A DNA stretch of 7,255 nucleotides from Clostridiales bacterium UBA1740 (GCA_002315715.1 DCHY01000022.1:14889-22143), one strand, 5' to 3'. Positions 1-5,282 are shown, counted from the stretch's first letter. Made by a program: numbers and translations. The notes: generated from the sequence alone by a model not told the origin.

Positions 1-630
1 CCTTGGGACGATGAGGCTGCGCGATACTATTTCGGTATCGTCGGCAAGTACGGCGCACAGGTGCAAAACGTCCTCGCAAAAGCGGCGGGATTGGATATCG
101 CGGCGATTGCCCCTCTTCACGGTCCCGTCTTGACCGAGAATCTTTCTCACTACCTCGATTTGTATAAAACTTGGTCGTCCTATACGCCGCAGACCGACGG
201 GATTCTCATAGCCTACACCTCGGTTTACGGCAACACCGAAAAGGCGGTGGCGTGTCTTGTTGAGAATCTCAAAAACAAGGGATGCGAAAAAATCGTCGTG
301 CGCGATTTGGCGAGATGCGATATGGCAGAGGCGGTGGCGGATGCTTTCCGCTTTGGAAAAACGGTGCTTGCCACCACGACCTACAACGCCGACGTTTTTC
401 CCATCATGCGCACGTTCATCGAACATTTGACGGAGCGCGGCTTCAAAAACAGAACGGTCGGGCTCATCGAGAACGGCACGTGGGCGCCTATGGCAGTGAA
501 AGTGATGAGGGGGCTTTTGGAATCTTCGAAGAATATCACCTATACCGAGACAGCCCCCAAGATTCTCTCGGCGCTTGATGAATCCTCCAAGGCGCAAATA
601 GCCGCCCTTGCCGATGAACTTTGCCGCTGA
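1..630 (+). CDS. fprA: Flavodiiron protein (FprA-type A-type flavoprotein), C-terminal part; 5' end outside window
   Basis: The reading frame is open from base 1 and ends in TGA at 628-630, giving the last 209 residues of the protein. The first ~60 residues are the end of the metallo-beta-lactamase-like diiron domain, including the P-L-H-G-P motif (His codon 118-120) that in this family supplies the last diiron ligand. A flavodoxin domain follows from about residue 66. Its FMN phosphate loop is T-S-V-Y-G-N-T-E, and further on come T-Y-N-A-D-V-F-P and E-N-G-T-W-A-P, both typical of FprA proteins. Family knowledge: these soluble cytoplasmic enzymes reduce O2 to water (or NO to N2O) and are usually fed electrons by rubredoxin. 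The rubredoxin gene 53 bp downstream on the same strand fits this. The GTG at 61 lies inside the domain and is not the start. The family call is secure; O2 versus NO preference cannot be judged. Confidence 0.93.
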   Translation, partial: PWDDEAARYYFGIVGKYGAQVQNVLAKAAGLDIAAIAPLHGPVLTENLSHYLDLYKTWSSYTPQTDGILIAYTSVYGNTEKAVACLVENLKNKGCEKIVVRDLARCDMAEAVADAFRFGKTVLATTTYNADVFPIMRTFIEHLTERGFKNRTVGLIENGTWAPMAVKVMRGLLESSKNITYTETAPKILSALDESSKAQIAALADELCR

Positions 631-683
631 AGCGGCGTCCGTCCGAAAATAATAAGATGATATAAAAGAAAGGAGATTTCAAT

Positions 684-818
684 ATGAAGTACGAATGCCC
701 CTGCGGTTATGTCTACGATGACGATGTGGAAGACGTGAAGTTTGAGGATCTTCCCGACGATTACGTTTGTCCGATTTGCGGTCTTGCCAAAGCGGATTTT
801 ACCCCCGTCGAAGAATAA
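684..818 (+). CDS. Rubredoxin, short form with a C-P-C-G first metal site
   Basis: This is a 44-residue protein starting at ATG 684, with AAAGGAG at 669-675 eight bases upstream. It carries one mononuclear Fe(Cys)4 site and probably passes electrons to the flavodiiron protein encoded just upstream. Seen: the N-terminal Y-E-C-P-C-G-Y-V-Y-D, then F-E-D-L-P-D-D-Y-V-C-P-I-C-G, with the four cysteines at residues 5, 7, 29 and 32. The usual rubredoxin is 52-54 residues with two C-x-x-C-G knuckles. Here the first knuckle is C-x-C-G, the loop between knuckles is shortened (as in the known 45-residue Desulfovibrio desulfuricans type), and the common Trp before the second knuckle is Tyr. The reading frame is intact throughout, so a simple sequencing slip is unlikely. 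It is probably co-transcribed with the flavodiiron gene and ends at the terminator that follows. Confidence 0.92.
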   Translation: MKYECPCGYVYDDDVEDVKFEDLPDDYVCPICGLAKADFTPVEE

Positions 819-830
819 AAACCGACTGCG

Positions 831-867
831 AAAAGCGGCACCCTGCGGTGCCGCTTTTTTCTTTTTT
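831..867 (+). terminator. Rho-independent terminator after rubredoxin, possibly bidirectional
   Basis: A 12-bp perfect stem (831-842 with 847-858, core GCGGCACC/GGTGCCGC) closes a CTGC loop and runs into T6-C-T6 at 855-867. It lies 12 bases after the rubredoxin stop. On the minus strand the same stem is followed by only four T, so it may also end the convergent DUF11 gene, less efficiently. Confidence 0.9.
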
Positions 868-881
868 GCTCTCGAGATGCG

Positions 882-1730
882 TTATACGGTTCCCGTTACG
901 GTGATAACGGTAGTGCCGGGCGTCGTCGTCCAAACGCCGCTCGTCGGGTCCTGCGTGCTGGTGGCGGCAGGCACCGTGATGGCGCCGGATACCGTCGTAA
1001 AGACGCCGGTGCCGGTATTATACGAGTAATTGGAACTTGCCCATGCGGCGCCGTTGTAAGTTGCCGAAATCCCGGATAAAATGGGATTGAAGGTATCCGA
1101 GAGAATCACGGCGTCGCCGGTTGCCGCTTCCGTATCGGCATAGTTTTGAATGGTGAAGGTGTAGGTGAGAGTGCCGTCCTCCGCCACGGTCGTGGGATAA
1201 AGAGATTTGGTGATGACAAGATCCGGCATCTCCCCGGCGGTGATGGTGGCACTTGCTACGGTGGTGACGATGCCGGTCCCTGTGACGGTCGCGGTGTTGG
1301 TGACGGTGCCGCCGGCGTTGGGCGTTGCGTATTCATTGAGAATCGCTTGATAAATCACGGTGGCGTTTCCCCCGGCGGGAACGGTGATACCGCTGATGAG
1401 AAGGGGAGGCCCTGCGGTAATCGACGGCGTCGTTTGCAGAGTGCCGTTTTGGTAATAATAAAGCGTCCCTTCCACGTACGAGAGGGGTGTCAGTGTCTGG
1501 GTTCCGAAGGTATAAGCGCCGAGGTTATCGCTCACCGACAAATTCGTATAGGGCGTGGTTCCGCTGTTGGTCAGGCTGAGGATATAGGTGGCGGTGTCGC
1601 CCGACGTGTAGGTGGGATTGACGGGCGTTTTCGTCACCGTCAAGGTCGTTTGCAGGTCTCCGACCGTGAGGTTTGATACCGTCGTGTTTCCGTTGTACGA
1701 AAGCGTCGCGCGGTTGTAGAATGAAGCCAT
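882..1730 (-). CDS. DUF11-repeat protein, small, without signal peptide
   Basis: A 282-residue protein. The start is ATG at 1730 (minus strand), chosen because AAAGGAG lies about six bases upstream. The open frame extends further, to 2021, but that extension runs through the divergent promoter and the DUF896 gene and its residues are low-complexity Arg/Ser. The N-terminus (M-A-S-F-Y-N-R-A-T-L-S-Y-N-G) resembles the start of small DUF11 proteins of Clostridia. Two DUF11-like beta-sandwich repeats are visible: residues ~29-165 (L-T-V-T-K-T ... Y-I-L-S-L-T-N-S-G, ending near T-N-T-A-T-V-T-G-T-G) and ~169-282 (L-V-I-T-K-S ... Y-T-F-T-I-Q-N-Y). It is rich in Thr, Val, Gly and Ala and has no cysteine. 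No signal peptide, membrane segment or sortase motif is seen, so export, if any, is unexplained. Family members elsewhere are surface or structural repeats; the function of this small form is unknown. Confidence 0.88.
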   Translation of the reverse strand: MASFYNRATLSYNGNTTVSNLTVGDLQTTLTVTKTPVNPTYTSGDTATYILSLTNSGTTPYTNLSVSDNLGAYTFGTQTLTPLSYVEGTLYYYQNGTLQTTPSITAGPPLLISGITVPAGGNATVIYQAILNEYATPNAGGTVTNTATVTGTGIVTTVASATITAGEMPDLVITKSLYPTTVAEDGTLTYTFTIQNYADTEAATGDAVILSDTFNPILSGISATYNGAAWASSNYSYNTGTGVFTTVSGAITVPAATSTQDPTSGVWTTTPGTTVITVTGTV

Positions 1731-1750
1731 TGTTTTCTCCTTTATTTTGA

Positions 1751-1780
1751 GGGATATCCCCCTTCTCAGTATATGAGAAG
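1751..1780 (-). promoter_or_regulatory. Two abutting dyads upstream of the DUF11 gene, with a weak -10
   Basis: GGGATATCCC at 1751-1760 is a perfect 10-bp palindrome. Next to it, 1762-1780 is a 7-bp inverted repeat (CTTCTCA/TGAGAAG) around GTATA. Read on the minus strand, the second dyad overlaps a possible -10 (TATACT, plus coordinates 1768-1773) for the DUF11 gene, which would place the transcription start at about the palindrome. No good -35 is present, so the promoter is uncertain. The dyads could be an operator or a leader hairpin. Confidence 0.4.
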
Positions 1781-1813
1781 AAAGCGATTGGGGTAGAAAC
1801 TTTCCGCGTCCTC

Positions 1814-1842
1814 TTGCAAAACGGAGAAATCCGTTATATAAT
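1814..1842 (+). promoter_or_regulatory. Sigma-70/A-type promoter for the DUF896 unit
   Basis: TTGCAA (1814-1819) and a perfect TATAAT (1837-1842) are separated by 17 bases. The predicted start of transcription is near 1849, about 24 bases before the GTG start codon at 1873, giving a short leader that contains only the ribosome binding site. Confidence 0.85.
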
Positions 1843-1872
1843 ACAGATAACTTTGAAAAGGAAGATAGACCT

Positions 1873-2025
1873 GTGGAAAAAGAAAAGATTGACCGCATCA
1901 ACGAACTCGGAAGACTCATGAGAGAAAGAGAATTGACCGAGGAAGAAAAAATCGAGCAAAAGATTTTGCGAGAAGAATATCTGCGCGATTTCCGACGGGC
2001 TCTTCGCGGTGAAGAAACCAAATAA
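1873..2025 (+). CDS. DUF896 family protein (YnzC-like), short
   Basis: A 50-residue, highly charged protein. It starts with GTG at 1873 because AAGGAAG lies about eight bases upstream and no in-frame ATG precedes the conserved region. The sequence runs E-K-I-D-R-I-N-E-L-G, then L-T-E-E-E-K-I-E-Q-K and L-R-E-E-Y-L-R-D-F-R. This is the DUF896 pattern known from Bacillus subtilis YnzC, which folds as a small two-helix hairpin. The family's usual C-terminal tail of 10-25 residues is missing; the protein ends soon after the second helix. The function of the family is not established. It is the first gene after a strong promoter and is followed 13 bases later by a membrane protein gene, so the two are almost certainly co-transcribed. 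Confidence 0.9.
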   Translation: MEKEKIDRINELGRLMRERELTEEEKIEQKILREEYLRDFRRALRGEETK

Positions 2026-2038
2026 GAAGGATATTACT

Positions 2039-2533
2039 ATGGAAAAATGTTGTATTTGCGGATGTGAACTGACGGCGGAAAATCCGCCGGTTTTGAGTTT
2101 CGGACACTACGGCAATCCCCGTTGCCTGTGTGACGATTGTGCGGCGTCCCTTGACACGATTACTCTCGGACGCGACTATGCCCAAATCAAAGAGGCCATG
2201 GAAAAAGTGACGGCGGCATACGACGCTATCGGCGCCGACGATCCCGTCGTGACCGAGGCGCTTGACGACATCTATACGAAAGCACAGACGAGAGCCGAAA
2301 AAATCGCAGACGGCAGCTACGATTTTGAAGAAGACGTCTTGGCAACCGAGGAAGAGTCCGAAGAAACGCTCGAAGTGCCAAAGGAACTTGCCGAAACCGA
2401 GGAAGACAGACAACTTGACCTCATCGAGGCAGAGGCACAGAAAAAATCGGATAAGATTATGAATATCGTCACCGGCGTCACCTTGCTTGCCGTCATCGGT
2501 TTTCTCGTTTATTTCTTCTTTTTCCGCGGTTGA
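2039..2533 (+). CDS. Cys-rich zinc-ribbon-like, tail-anchored membrane protein of unknown function
   Basis: A 164-residue protein. The start at ATG 2039 is preferred over ATG 2009 because an AGAAGGA site sits about seven bases upstream and the cysteine motif then begins at once; the earlier ATG overlaps the DUF896 gene and has no ribosome binding site. Residues 4-9 read C-C-I-C-G-C and residues 29-34 read C-L-C-D-D-C, so seven cysteines in two clusters could bind one zinc, and perhaps a second. An acidic, probably helical middle (about 45-135, rich in Glu/Asp/Lys) follows, then one hydrophobic segment at about 141-162 ending in F-F-F-F-R-G. This predicts a cytoplasmic zinc domain held at the membrane by a C-terminal anchor. 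I do not recognise the family. It is co-transcribed with DUF896 and ends before the hairpin at 2559. Confidence 0.82.
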   Translation: MEKCCICGCELTAENPPVLSFGHYGNPRCLCDDCAASLDTITLGRDYAQIKEAMEKVTAAYDAIGADDPVVTEALDDIYTKAQTRAEKIADGSYDFEEDVLATEEESEETLEVPKELAETEEDRQLDLIEAEAQKKSDKIMNIVTGVTLLAVIGFLVYFFFFRG

Positions 2534-2539
2534 TTGCAA

Positions 2540-2586
2540 AGCATAGGAATACTAGTAGGAGCATAAGGATTCTTATGCTCTTTTTT
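2540..2586 (+). terminator. Intrinsic terminator, possibly an attenuator, before the symporter
   Basis: GAGCATAAG (2559-2567) and CTTATGCTC (2572-2580) form a 9-bp stem with a GATT loop, followed by six T at 2581-2586. The run of T ends only about five bases before the symporter's ribosome binding site. An upstream segment, AGCATAGGAA (2540-2549), can pair instead with TTCTTATGCT (2570-2579) with a single G-U wobble, which would disrupt the terminator. The terminator is well supported; regulation by switching is an inference. Confidence 0.82.
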
Positions 2587-2600
2587 GTTTCGGAGGACAA

Positions 2601-3926
2601 ATGACGGGGATTATCATGTTCGGCATCATGGGCGTTGGGCTGTACTTTCTTTTTCGGCTCCGCGCCTTTTTTATTTTTCACCCGATTGCCACCGTGCGCC
2701 GTTGGTGGAAAGGACAGAAAAGCGGAAGAAGGGAAGCCCTCGGCACCCTTTCCGTGGCGCTTGCCGGGACACTCGGTGTCGGAAACGTGACGGGGGTGGC
2801 GTTTTGCCTGTTGCGCGGCGGTGCCGGAAGTGCCTTTTGGATGTTGATATCCGCCGCTTTTGCCGCAGCTTTGAAATTTGCCGAATCCGCCGTCACGGTT
2901 GCCGACCGACAGGATCATAAAAGGCGTATCGGCGGTATGCCGTACGTGATAAAAAACACCCTTCGCCATGGCGGTTTTCTTTCGTCCGTTTACGCGCTAT
3001 TATGCCTGGGGGCGGCGTTTTCCATGGGAGCGGCTTTGCAGGCAAGAGCCATTACCGAAACGGCGCAAAGACTTTTTGACGTTCCGATTTTGCCGATAAC
3101 GACCCTCGTGACGGCGTTGTCGGTTTTTCTCGTTCGCGGCGGCAAAAAGAAAATCATCAAGGCGAGTGAAATTTTGGTCCCGCTTGCCACCTTCTTGTAT
3201 ACCGCCCTGTGCTTCGGGGTCCTGCTTCACAATCGCCATTCTTTGCCCGGGGTCTTTTCAACGGTTTTGCGCGACGCCTTTTCTCTTTCCTCTGCCGCAT
3301 ACGGCGTGGGAGCCTTTACCGCCATGAAAAGCGTCTTTCGTTGCGCCTTTGCCGGTATCTCGGCGGGGCTCCTTTCCAACGAATCCGGCGCCGGCACGTC
3401 CACCCTTGCCCACGGCGGCAATCTTTCGTCATCCCCGAGCGAGGAAGGCATCCTCGGGACGTTTGAAATCCTCGTCGATACCGTTTTCCTTTGTTCTTTA
3501 ACTTCCGTAACCTTGCTTTCGGGCGGTGCTCTTTCGTCTTCCGAAACCGCCATGGCACTGATTGACAACACGTTTTCTGCCGTCTATGGGGACGTTTTCC
3601 GCTTGCCGTTTTTTCTCTCGGTTTTTATCTTTGCGCTTGCCACCGTCATTTGTTGGTTTTCCTATGGGGAAGAATGCCGCGTCTTTCTGTTCGGAAAAGC
3701 CCACAGGGGCGTGTATTTCCTTGCCTTTTCGGTCGCCGTTTTCTTCGGCGGATTCTTGCCGACGGAGAAGTGTATTCCGCTTTCGGACGCCTTCCTTTCG
3801 CTTTTGTCGGTTTTGTGCCTTTTGACGCTACTGAAAAGCGGCGATACCGTGAAAGCTTTGGCGCAAAAAGACGGCTTTTTGAAAAAATCCGAAAAATCGA
3901 AAAAAACACTTGACAAAGACGGGTAA
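2601..3926 (+). CDS. AGCS-family sodium:alanine (amino acid carrier) symporter
   Basis: A 441-residue integral membrane protein of the alanine or glycine:cation symporter family (TC 2.A.25), expected to import alanine, glycine or a similar small amino acid with Na+. Family motifs seen: L-A-G-T-L-G-V-G-N-V-T-G-V-A at 54-67 (usual G-T-G-N-I-A-G-V-A), L-K-F-A-E-S at 91-96, G-G-M-P-Y at 111-115 (usual G-G-P-M-Y), and L-L-S-N-E-S-G-A-G-T-S at 257-267 (usual F-S-N-E-A-G-x-G-S). Near 282-295, E-G-I-L-G-T-F-E-I-L-V-D-T matches the segment before a later helix. Hydrophobic segments fill the rest, and the last ~25 residues are a Lys-rich cytoplasmic tail. The protein starts directly in the first 'GxGLY' helix, without the ~15-20 residues that usually precede it. 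The start ATG 2601 follows CGGAGG at 2591-2596. No separate promoter is evident. Substrate is not determinable. Confidence 0.9.
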   Translation: MTGIIMFGIMGVGLYFLFRLRAFFIFHPIATVRRWWKGQKSGRREALGTLSVALAGTLGVGNVTGVAFCLLRGGAGSAFWMLISAAFAAALKFAESAVTVADRQDHKRRIGGMPYVIKNTLRHGGFLSSVYALLCLGAAFSMGAALQARAITETAQRLFDVPILPITTLVTALSVFLVRGGKKKIIKASEILVPLATFLYTALCFGVLLHNRHSLPGVFSTVLRDAFSLSSAAYGVGAFTAMKSVFRCAFAGISAGLLSNESGAGTSTLAHGGNLSSSPSEEGILGTFEILVDTVFLCSLTSVTLLSGGALSSSETAMALIDNTFSAVYGDVFRLPFFLSVFIFALATVICWFSYGEECRVFLFGKAHRGVYFLAFSVAVFFGGFLPTEKCIPLSDAFLSLLSVLCLLTLLKSGDTVKALAQKDGFLKKSEKSKKTLDKDG

Positions 3927-3938
3927 GTCGTGTATAAT
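3910..3938 (+). promoter_or_regulatory. Perfect consensus promoter for rplJ-rplL
   Basis: TTGACA (3910-3915), 17 bases, TATAAT (3933-3938). The -35 lies inside the last codons of the symporter gene and the -10 lies just past its stop. Transcription should start near 3945, at the beginning of the L10 leader. No terminator separates the symporter from this promoter. Confidence 0.95.
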
Positions 3939-3944
3939 ACTGTC

Positions 3945-4066
3945 GTTATCCTAAGACAGCAGGTTCCGGTAAAAGCATTTTGCTTTCCTGCCGAGGAAAG
4001 ACACTATCGAAATATAGTCGTCCTTTCTTGGCGTTTGCAATTGCGCCGGAAAGGATTTTTTTATTG
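3945..4066 (+). ncRNA. Ribosomal protein L10 leader (autoregulatory 5' UTR)
   Basis: The sequence and position match the Firmicutes L10 leader, which binds L10 or the L10-L12 complex and lowers rplJ-rplL expression when these proteins are in excess. Seen: a binding-site hairpin in which GCAGG (3959-3963) pairs with CCTGC (3987-3991), the 5' side carries an internal loop TTCCGGTA, and AAAGC/GCTTT (3972-3976/3982-3986) closes the top. The segment CTGCCGAGGAAAGAC then leads to a second hairpin: ACTAT/ATAGT (4003-4007/4014-4018), extended by GAAAGAC (3996-4002) against GTCCTTTC (4020-4027) with a one-base bulge. The last element is the terminator described separately. Identification rests on recall of the family and on these pairings. 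Confidence 0.88.
4022..4062 (+). terminator. Attenuator terminator in the L10 leader
   Basis: CCTTTC...GGCG (4022-4033) pairs with CGCCGGAAAGG (4044-4054) across a small bulge and is followed by T7 at 4056-4062. Its 5' arm (CCTTTC) is the same segment that forms the 3' side of the upstream antiterminator helix, so the two structures exclude each other. L10 binding is expected to favour this terminator. Confidence 0.8.
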
Positions 4067-4083
4067 AAAATGGAGGTGTATTT

Positions 4084-4590
4084 ATGCCAAGTCAGAAAAT
4101 TCTTGAACAGAAACAGACAGTCGTTGCAAACCTCGCTGAAAAGATGAAGAATGCAGCTGCCGGTGTTCTTGTTAAGTATGAAGGCATTACCGTAGCAGAC
4201 GACACGGCACTTCGTGCGGCTCTCCGCAAAGCAGGCGTTGTTTACTCTGTTATGAAGAACACCTTGACGGGAAAGGCTTGTGATCTCGCAGGTTACGGCG
4301 ATATGAAGCAGTACCTTAACGGTATGACCGCTATCGCAGTATCCGAGACCGATCCTCTTGCTCCTGCAAAAGTTTTGAAAGAGTATGCCGATAAAATCGA
4401 ATGCTTTGAAATCAAAGCCGGTTTTGTTGACGGCGCTCTTCTTGACGTTGCCGGTGTTGAGGCTCTTGCCGCCGTTCCGTCCAAGGAAGTTCTTATCGCA
4501 AAGATGATGGGCAGCCTTATGTCCCCGCTTTACGGTCTTGCTTATGTTTGCCAAGCAAAAATCGACAAAGAAGGCGGAGAAACCGCCTAA
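4084..4590 (+). CDS. rplJ: Large ribosomal subunit protein L10 (uL10)
   Basis: A 168-residue protein, the normal bacterial length. It forms the base of the ribosomal stalk: the N-terminal domain binds 23S rRNA and the C-terminal helix carries L7/L12 dimers. Seen: the N-terminal K-I-L-E-Q-K-Q, V-L-V-K-Y-E-G-I-T-V at 28-37, V-Y-S-V-M-K-N-T-L at 53-61 (the family's V-x-K-N-T-L RNA-binding segment), and a C-terminal helix at about 138-165 (M-G-S-L-M-S-P-L-Y-G-L). ATG 4084 follows GGAGG at 4072-4076. Codon use favours CTT, GCT and GTT more than the neighbouring symporter does, as expected for a very highly expressed gene. It is the first gene of a two-gene operon controlled by the L10 leader. Confidence 0.98.
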   Translation: MPSQKILEQKQTVVANLAEKMKNAAAGVLVKYEGITVADDTALRAALRKAGVVYSVMKNTLTGKACDLAGYGDMKQYLNGMTAIAVSETDPLAPAKVLKEYADKIECFEIKAGFVDGALLDVAGVEALAAVPSKEVLIAKMMGSLMSPLYGLAYVCQAKIDKEGGETA

Positions 4591-4596
4591 CCGTCA

Positions 4597-4614
4597 GCAG
4601 AGACGTATGTCTGC
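4597..4614 (+). other. Small hairpin between rplJ and rplL
   Basis: GCAGA (4597-4601) and TCTGC (4610-4614) can pair over an 8-base loop just after the rplJ stop. It lacks a T run, so it is not a terminator. It might adjust relative translation or transcript stability of rplL, which is made in excess over L10, but this is only inference. Confidence 0.3.
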
Positions 4615-4650
4615 AAATTTAATTTGAATAAAGTATCGGAGGATATTAAA

Positions 4651-5025
4651 ATGAACGAAAAGTCTACTCAGATCCTTGACCTCGTGAAAGGTCTTACCAT
4701 TCTTGAGCTTGCTGATCTTGTTAAAGCTCTTGAAGAAGAATTCGGCGTTTCCGCCGCTCCCGTTGCCGCTGCTCCCGTAGCAGGTGGCGCTGCTGCTCCC
4801 GCTGCAGAAGAGAAAACTGAATTTGACGTCATCCTTAAGGATGCCGGCGCTTCCAAACTTCCTGTTATCAAGGTTGTTCGTGAACTTACCGGTCTCGGCT
4901 TGAAGGAAGCTAAAGATCTTGTTGAAGCTGCTCCTAAGGCTATCAAAGAGGGCGTTGCTAAAGACGAAGCTGAAAAGATCGCTGAACAGCTCAAAGCTGC
5001 CGGCGCAGAAGTTGAAATTAAATAA
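4651..5025 (+). CDS. rplL: Large ribosomal subunit protein L7/L12 (bL12)
   Basis: A 124-residue stalk protein, standard length, which recruits and activates the translation GTPases (EF-Tu, EF-G). The N-terminal dimerisation and L10-binding helices cover about 1-33 (Q-I-L-D-L-V-K-G-L-T-I-L-E-L-A-D-L-V). An Ala/Pro/Val/Gly hinge spans about 34-52. The C-terminal domain runs from about 55, with F-D-V-I-L, K-L-P-V-I-K-V-V-R-E-L-T-G-L-G-L-K-E-A-K-D-L-V-E split over residues 69-92, and a final A-G-A-E-V-E-I-K. ATG 4651 follows CGGAGGA at 4637-4643; the in-frame TTG at 4624 has no such site and would add nine unlikely residues. It is co-transcribed with rplJ and ends in a strong terminator. Confidence 0.98.
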   Translation: MNEKSTQILDLVKGLTILELADLVKALEEEFGVSAAPVAAAPVAGGAAAPAAEEKTEFDVILKDAGASKLPVIKVVRELTGLGLKEAKDLVEAAPKAIKEGVAKDEAEKIAEQLKAAGAEVEIK

Positions 5026-5041
5026 TTTCACAAAAACCTCC

Positions 5042-5077
5042 GGGGTGTGTGTTCTTGCTGCACACACCCCTTTTTTT
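5042..5077 (+). terminator. Rho-independent terminator of the rplJ-rplL operon
   Basis: A perfect 10-bp stem, GGGGTGTGTG (5042-5051) with CACACACCCC (5061-5070), closes a 9-base loop and is followed by T7 at 5071-5077. It starts 17 bases after the rplL stop. The operon therefore ends here, and rpoB does not follow. Confidence 0.95.
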
Positions 5078-5079
5078 GC

Positions 5080-5101
5080 GCTTTTTTTCGGTAAAAAAAG
5101 C
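5080..5101. repeat. T-tract/A-tract hairpin at the head of the repeat island
   Basis: GCTTTTTTT (5080-5088) pairs with AAAAAAAGC (5093-5101) around CGGT. The 13-mer GCGCTTTTTTTCG at 5078-5090 is also the exact reverse complement of a 13-mer within the first direct repeat (5161-5173), so this hairpin is related to the units that follow. Confidence 0.6.
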
Positions 5102-5184
5102 CGTTTCCTCCCGTCGACGTATGAAAATACGCCTTCCGGTCAGAAGCGACATTTTTTCCTCGAAAAAAAGCGCAAAAAAACATC
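5100..5184. repeat. Non-coding direct repeat, copy 1 (85 bp)
   Basis: It is nearly identical to 5193-5276, with four differences, one a single-base deletion. It contains three small dyads in order: CGTAT-GAAA-ATACG (5118-5131), CTTC-CGGTCA-GAAG (5133-5146) and a T6/A6 hairpin (GCG 5146-5148 with CGC 5171-5173, TTTTTTC with GAAAAAA inside). The one-base indel between copies puts them in different reading frames, so the open frames that cross this region are not genes. Confidence 0.85.
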
Positions 5185-5192
5185 TTTCTTTC

Positions 5193-5276
5193 GCCGTTTC
5201 CTCCCGCGACGTATGAAAATACGCCTTTCGGTCAGAAGCGACATTTTTTTCTCGAAAAAAAGCGCAAAAAACCATC
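5193..5276. repeat. Non-coding direct repeat, copy 2 (84 bp)
   Basis: Second copy, separated from copy 1 by only 8 bases (TTTCTTTC). All three dyads are kept: CGTAT-GAAA-ATACG at 5210-5223, CTTT-CGGTCA-GAAG at 5225-5238 (C-G replaced by a U-G wobble if read as RNA), and T7-CTCG-A7 at 5244-5261 flanked by GCG/CGC. Confidence 0.85.
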
Positions 5277-5282
5277 ATCGCG

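Noticed and set aside
1146..1676. 176-codon plus-strand frame inside the DUF11 gene
   Set aside because: It is a Gly/Arg-rich antisense shadow of a clear protein-coding frame, without a start site.
1731..2021. Extension of the DUF11 frame upstream by 97 codons on the minus strand
   Set aside because: It crosses a strong plus-strand promoter and the DUF896 gene, is low-complexity, and the ATG at 1730 has a good ribosome binding site and a family-like N-terminus.
1916..2539. 207-codon minus-strand frame opposite DUF896 and the zinc-ribbon gene
   Set aside because: Both plus-strand genes have promoter, ribosome binding sites and recognisable motifs; the antisense frame has none.
4624..4650. 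TTG at 4624 as the rplL start
   Set aside because: It would add nine residues not found in L7/L12; ATG 4651 has CGGAGGA at the right distance.
5100..5276. CRISPR array
   Set aside because: There are only two long units with an 8-base spacer and no cas genes; the structure is a tandem duplication.
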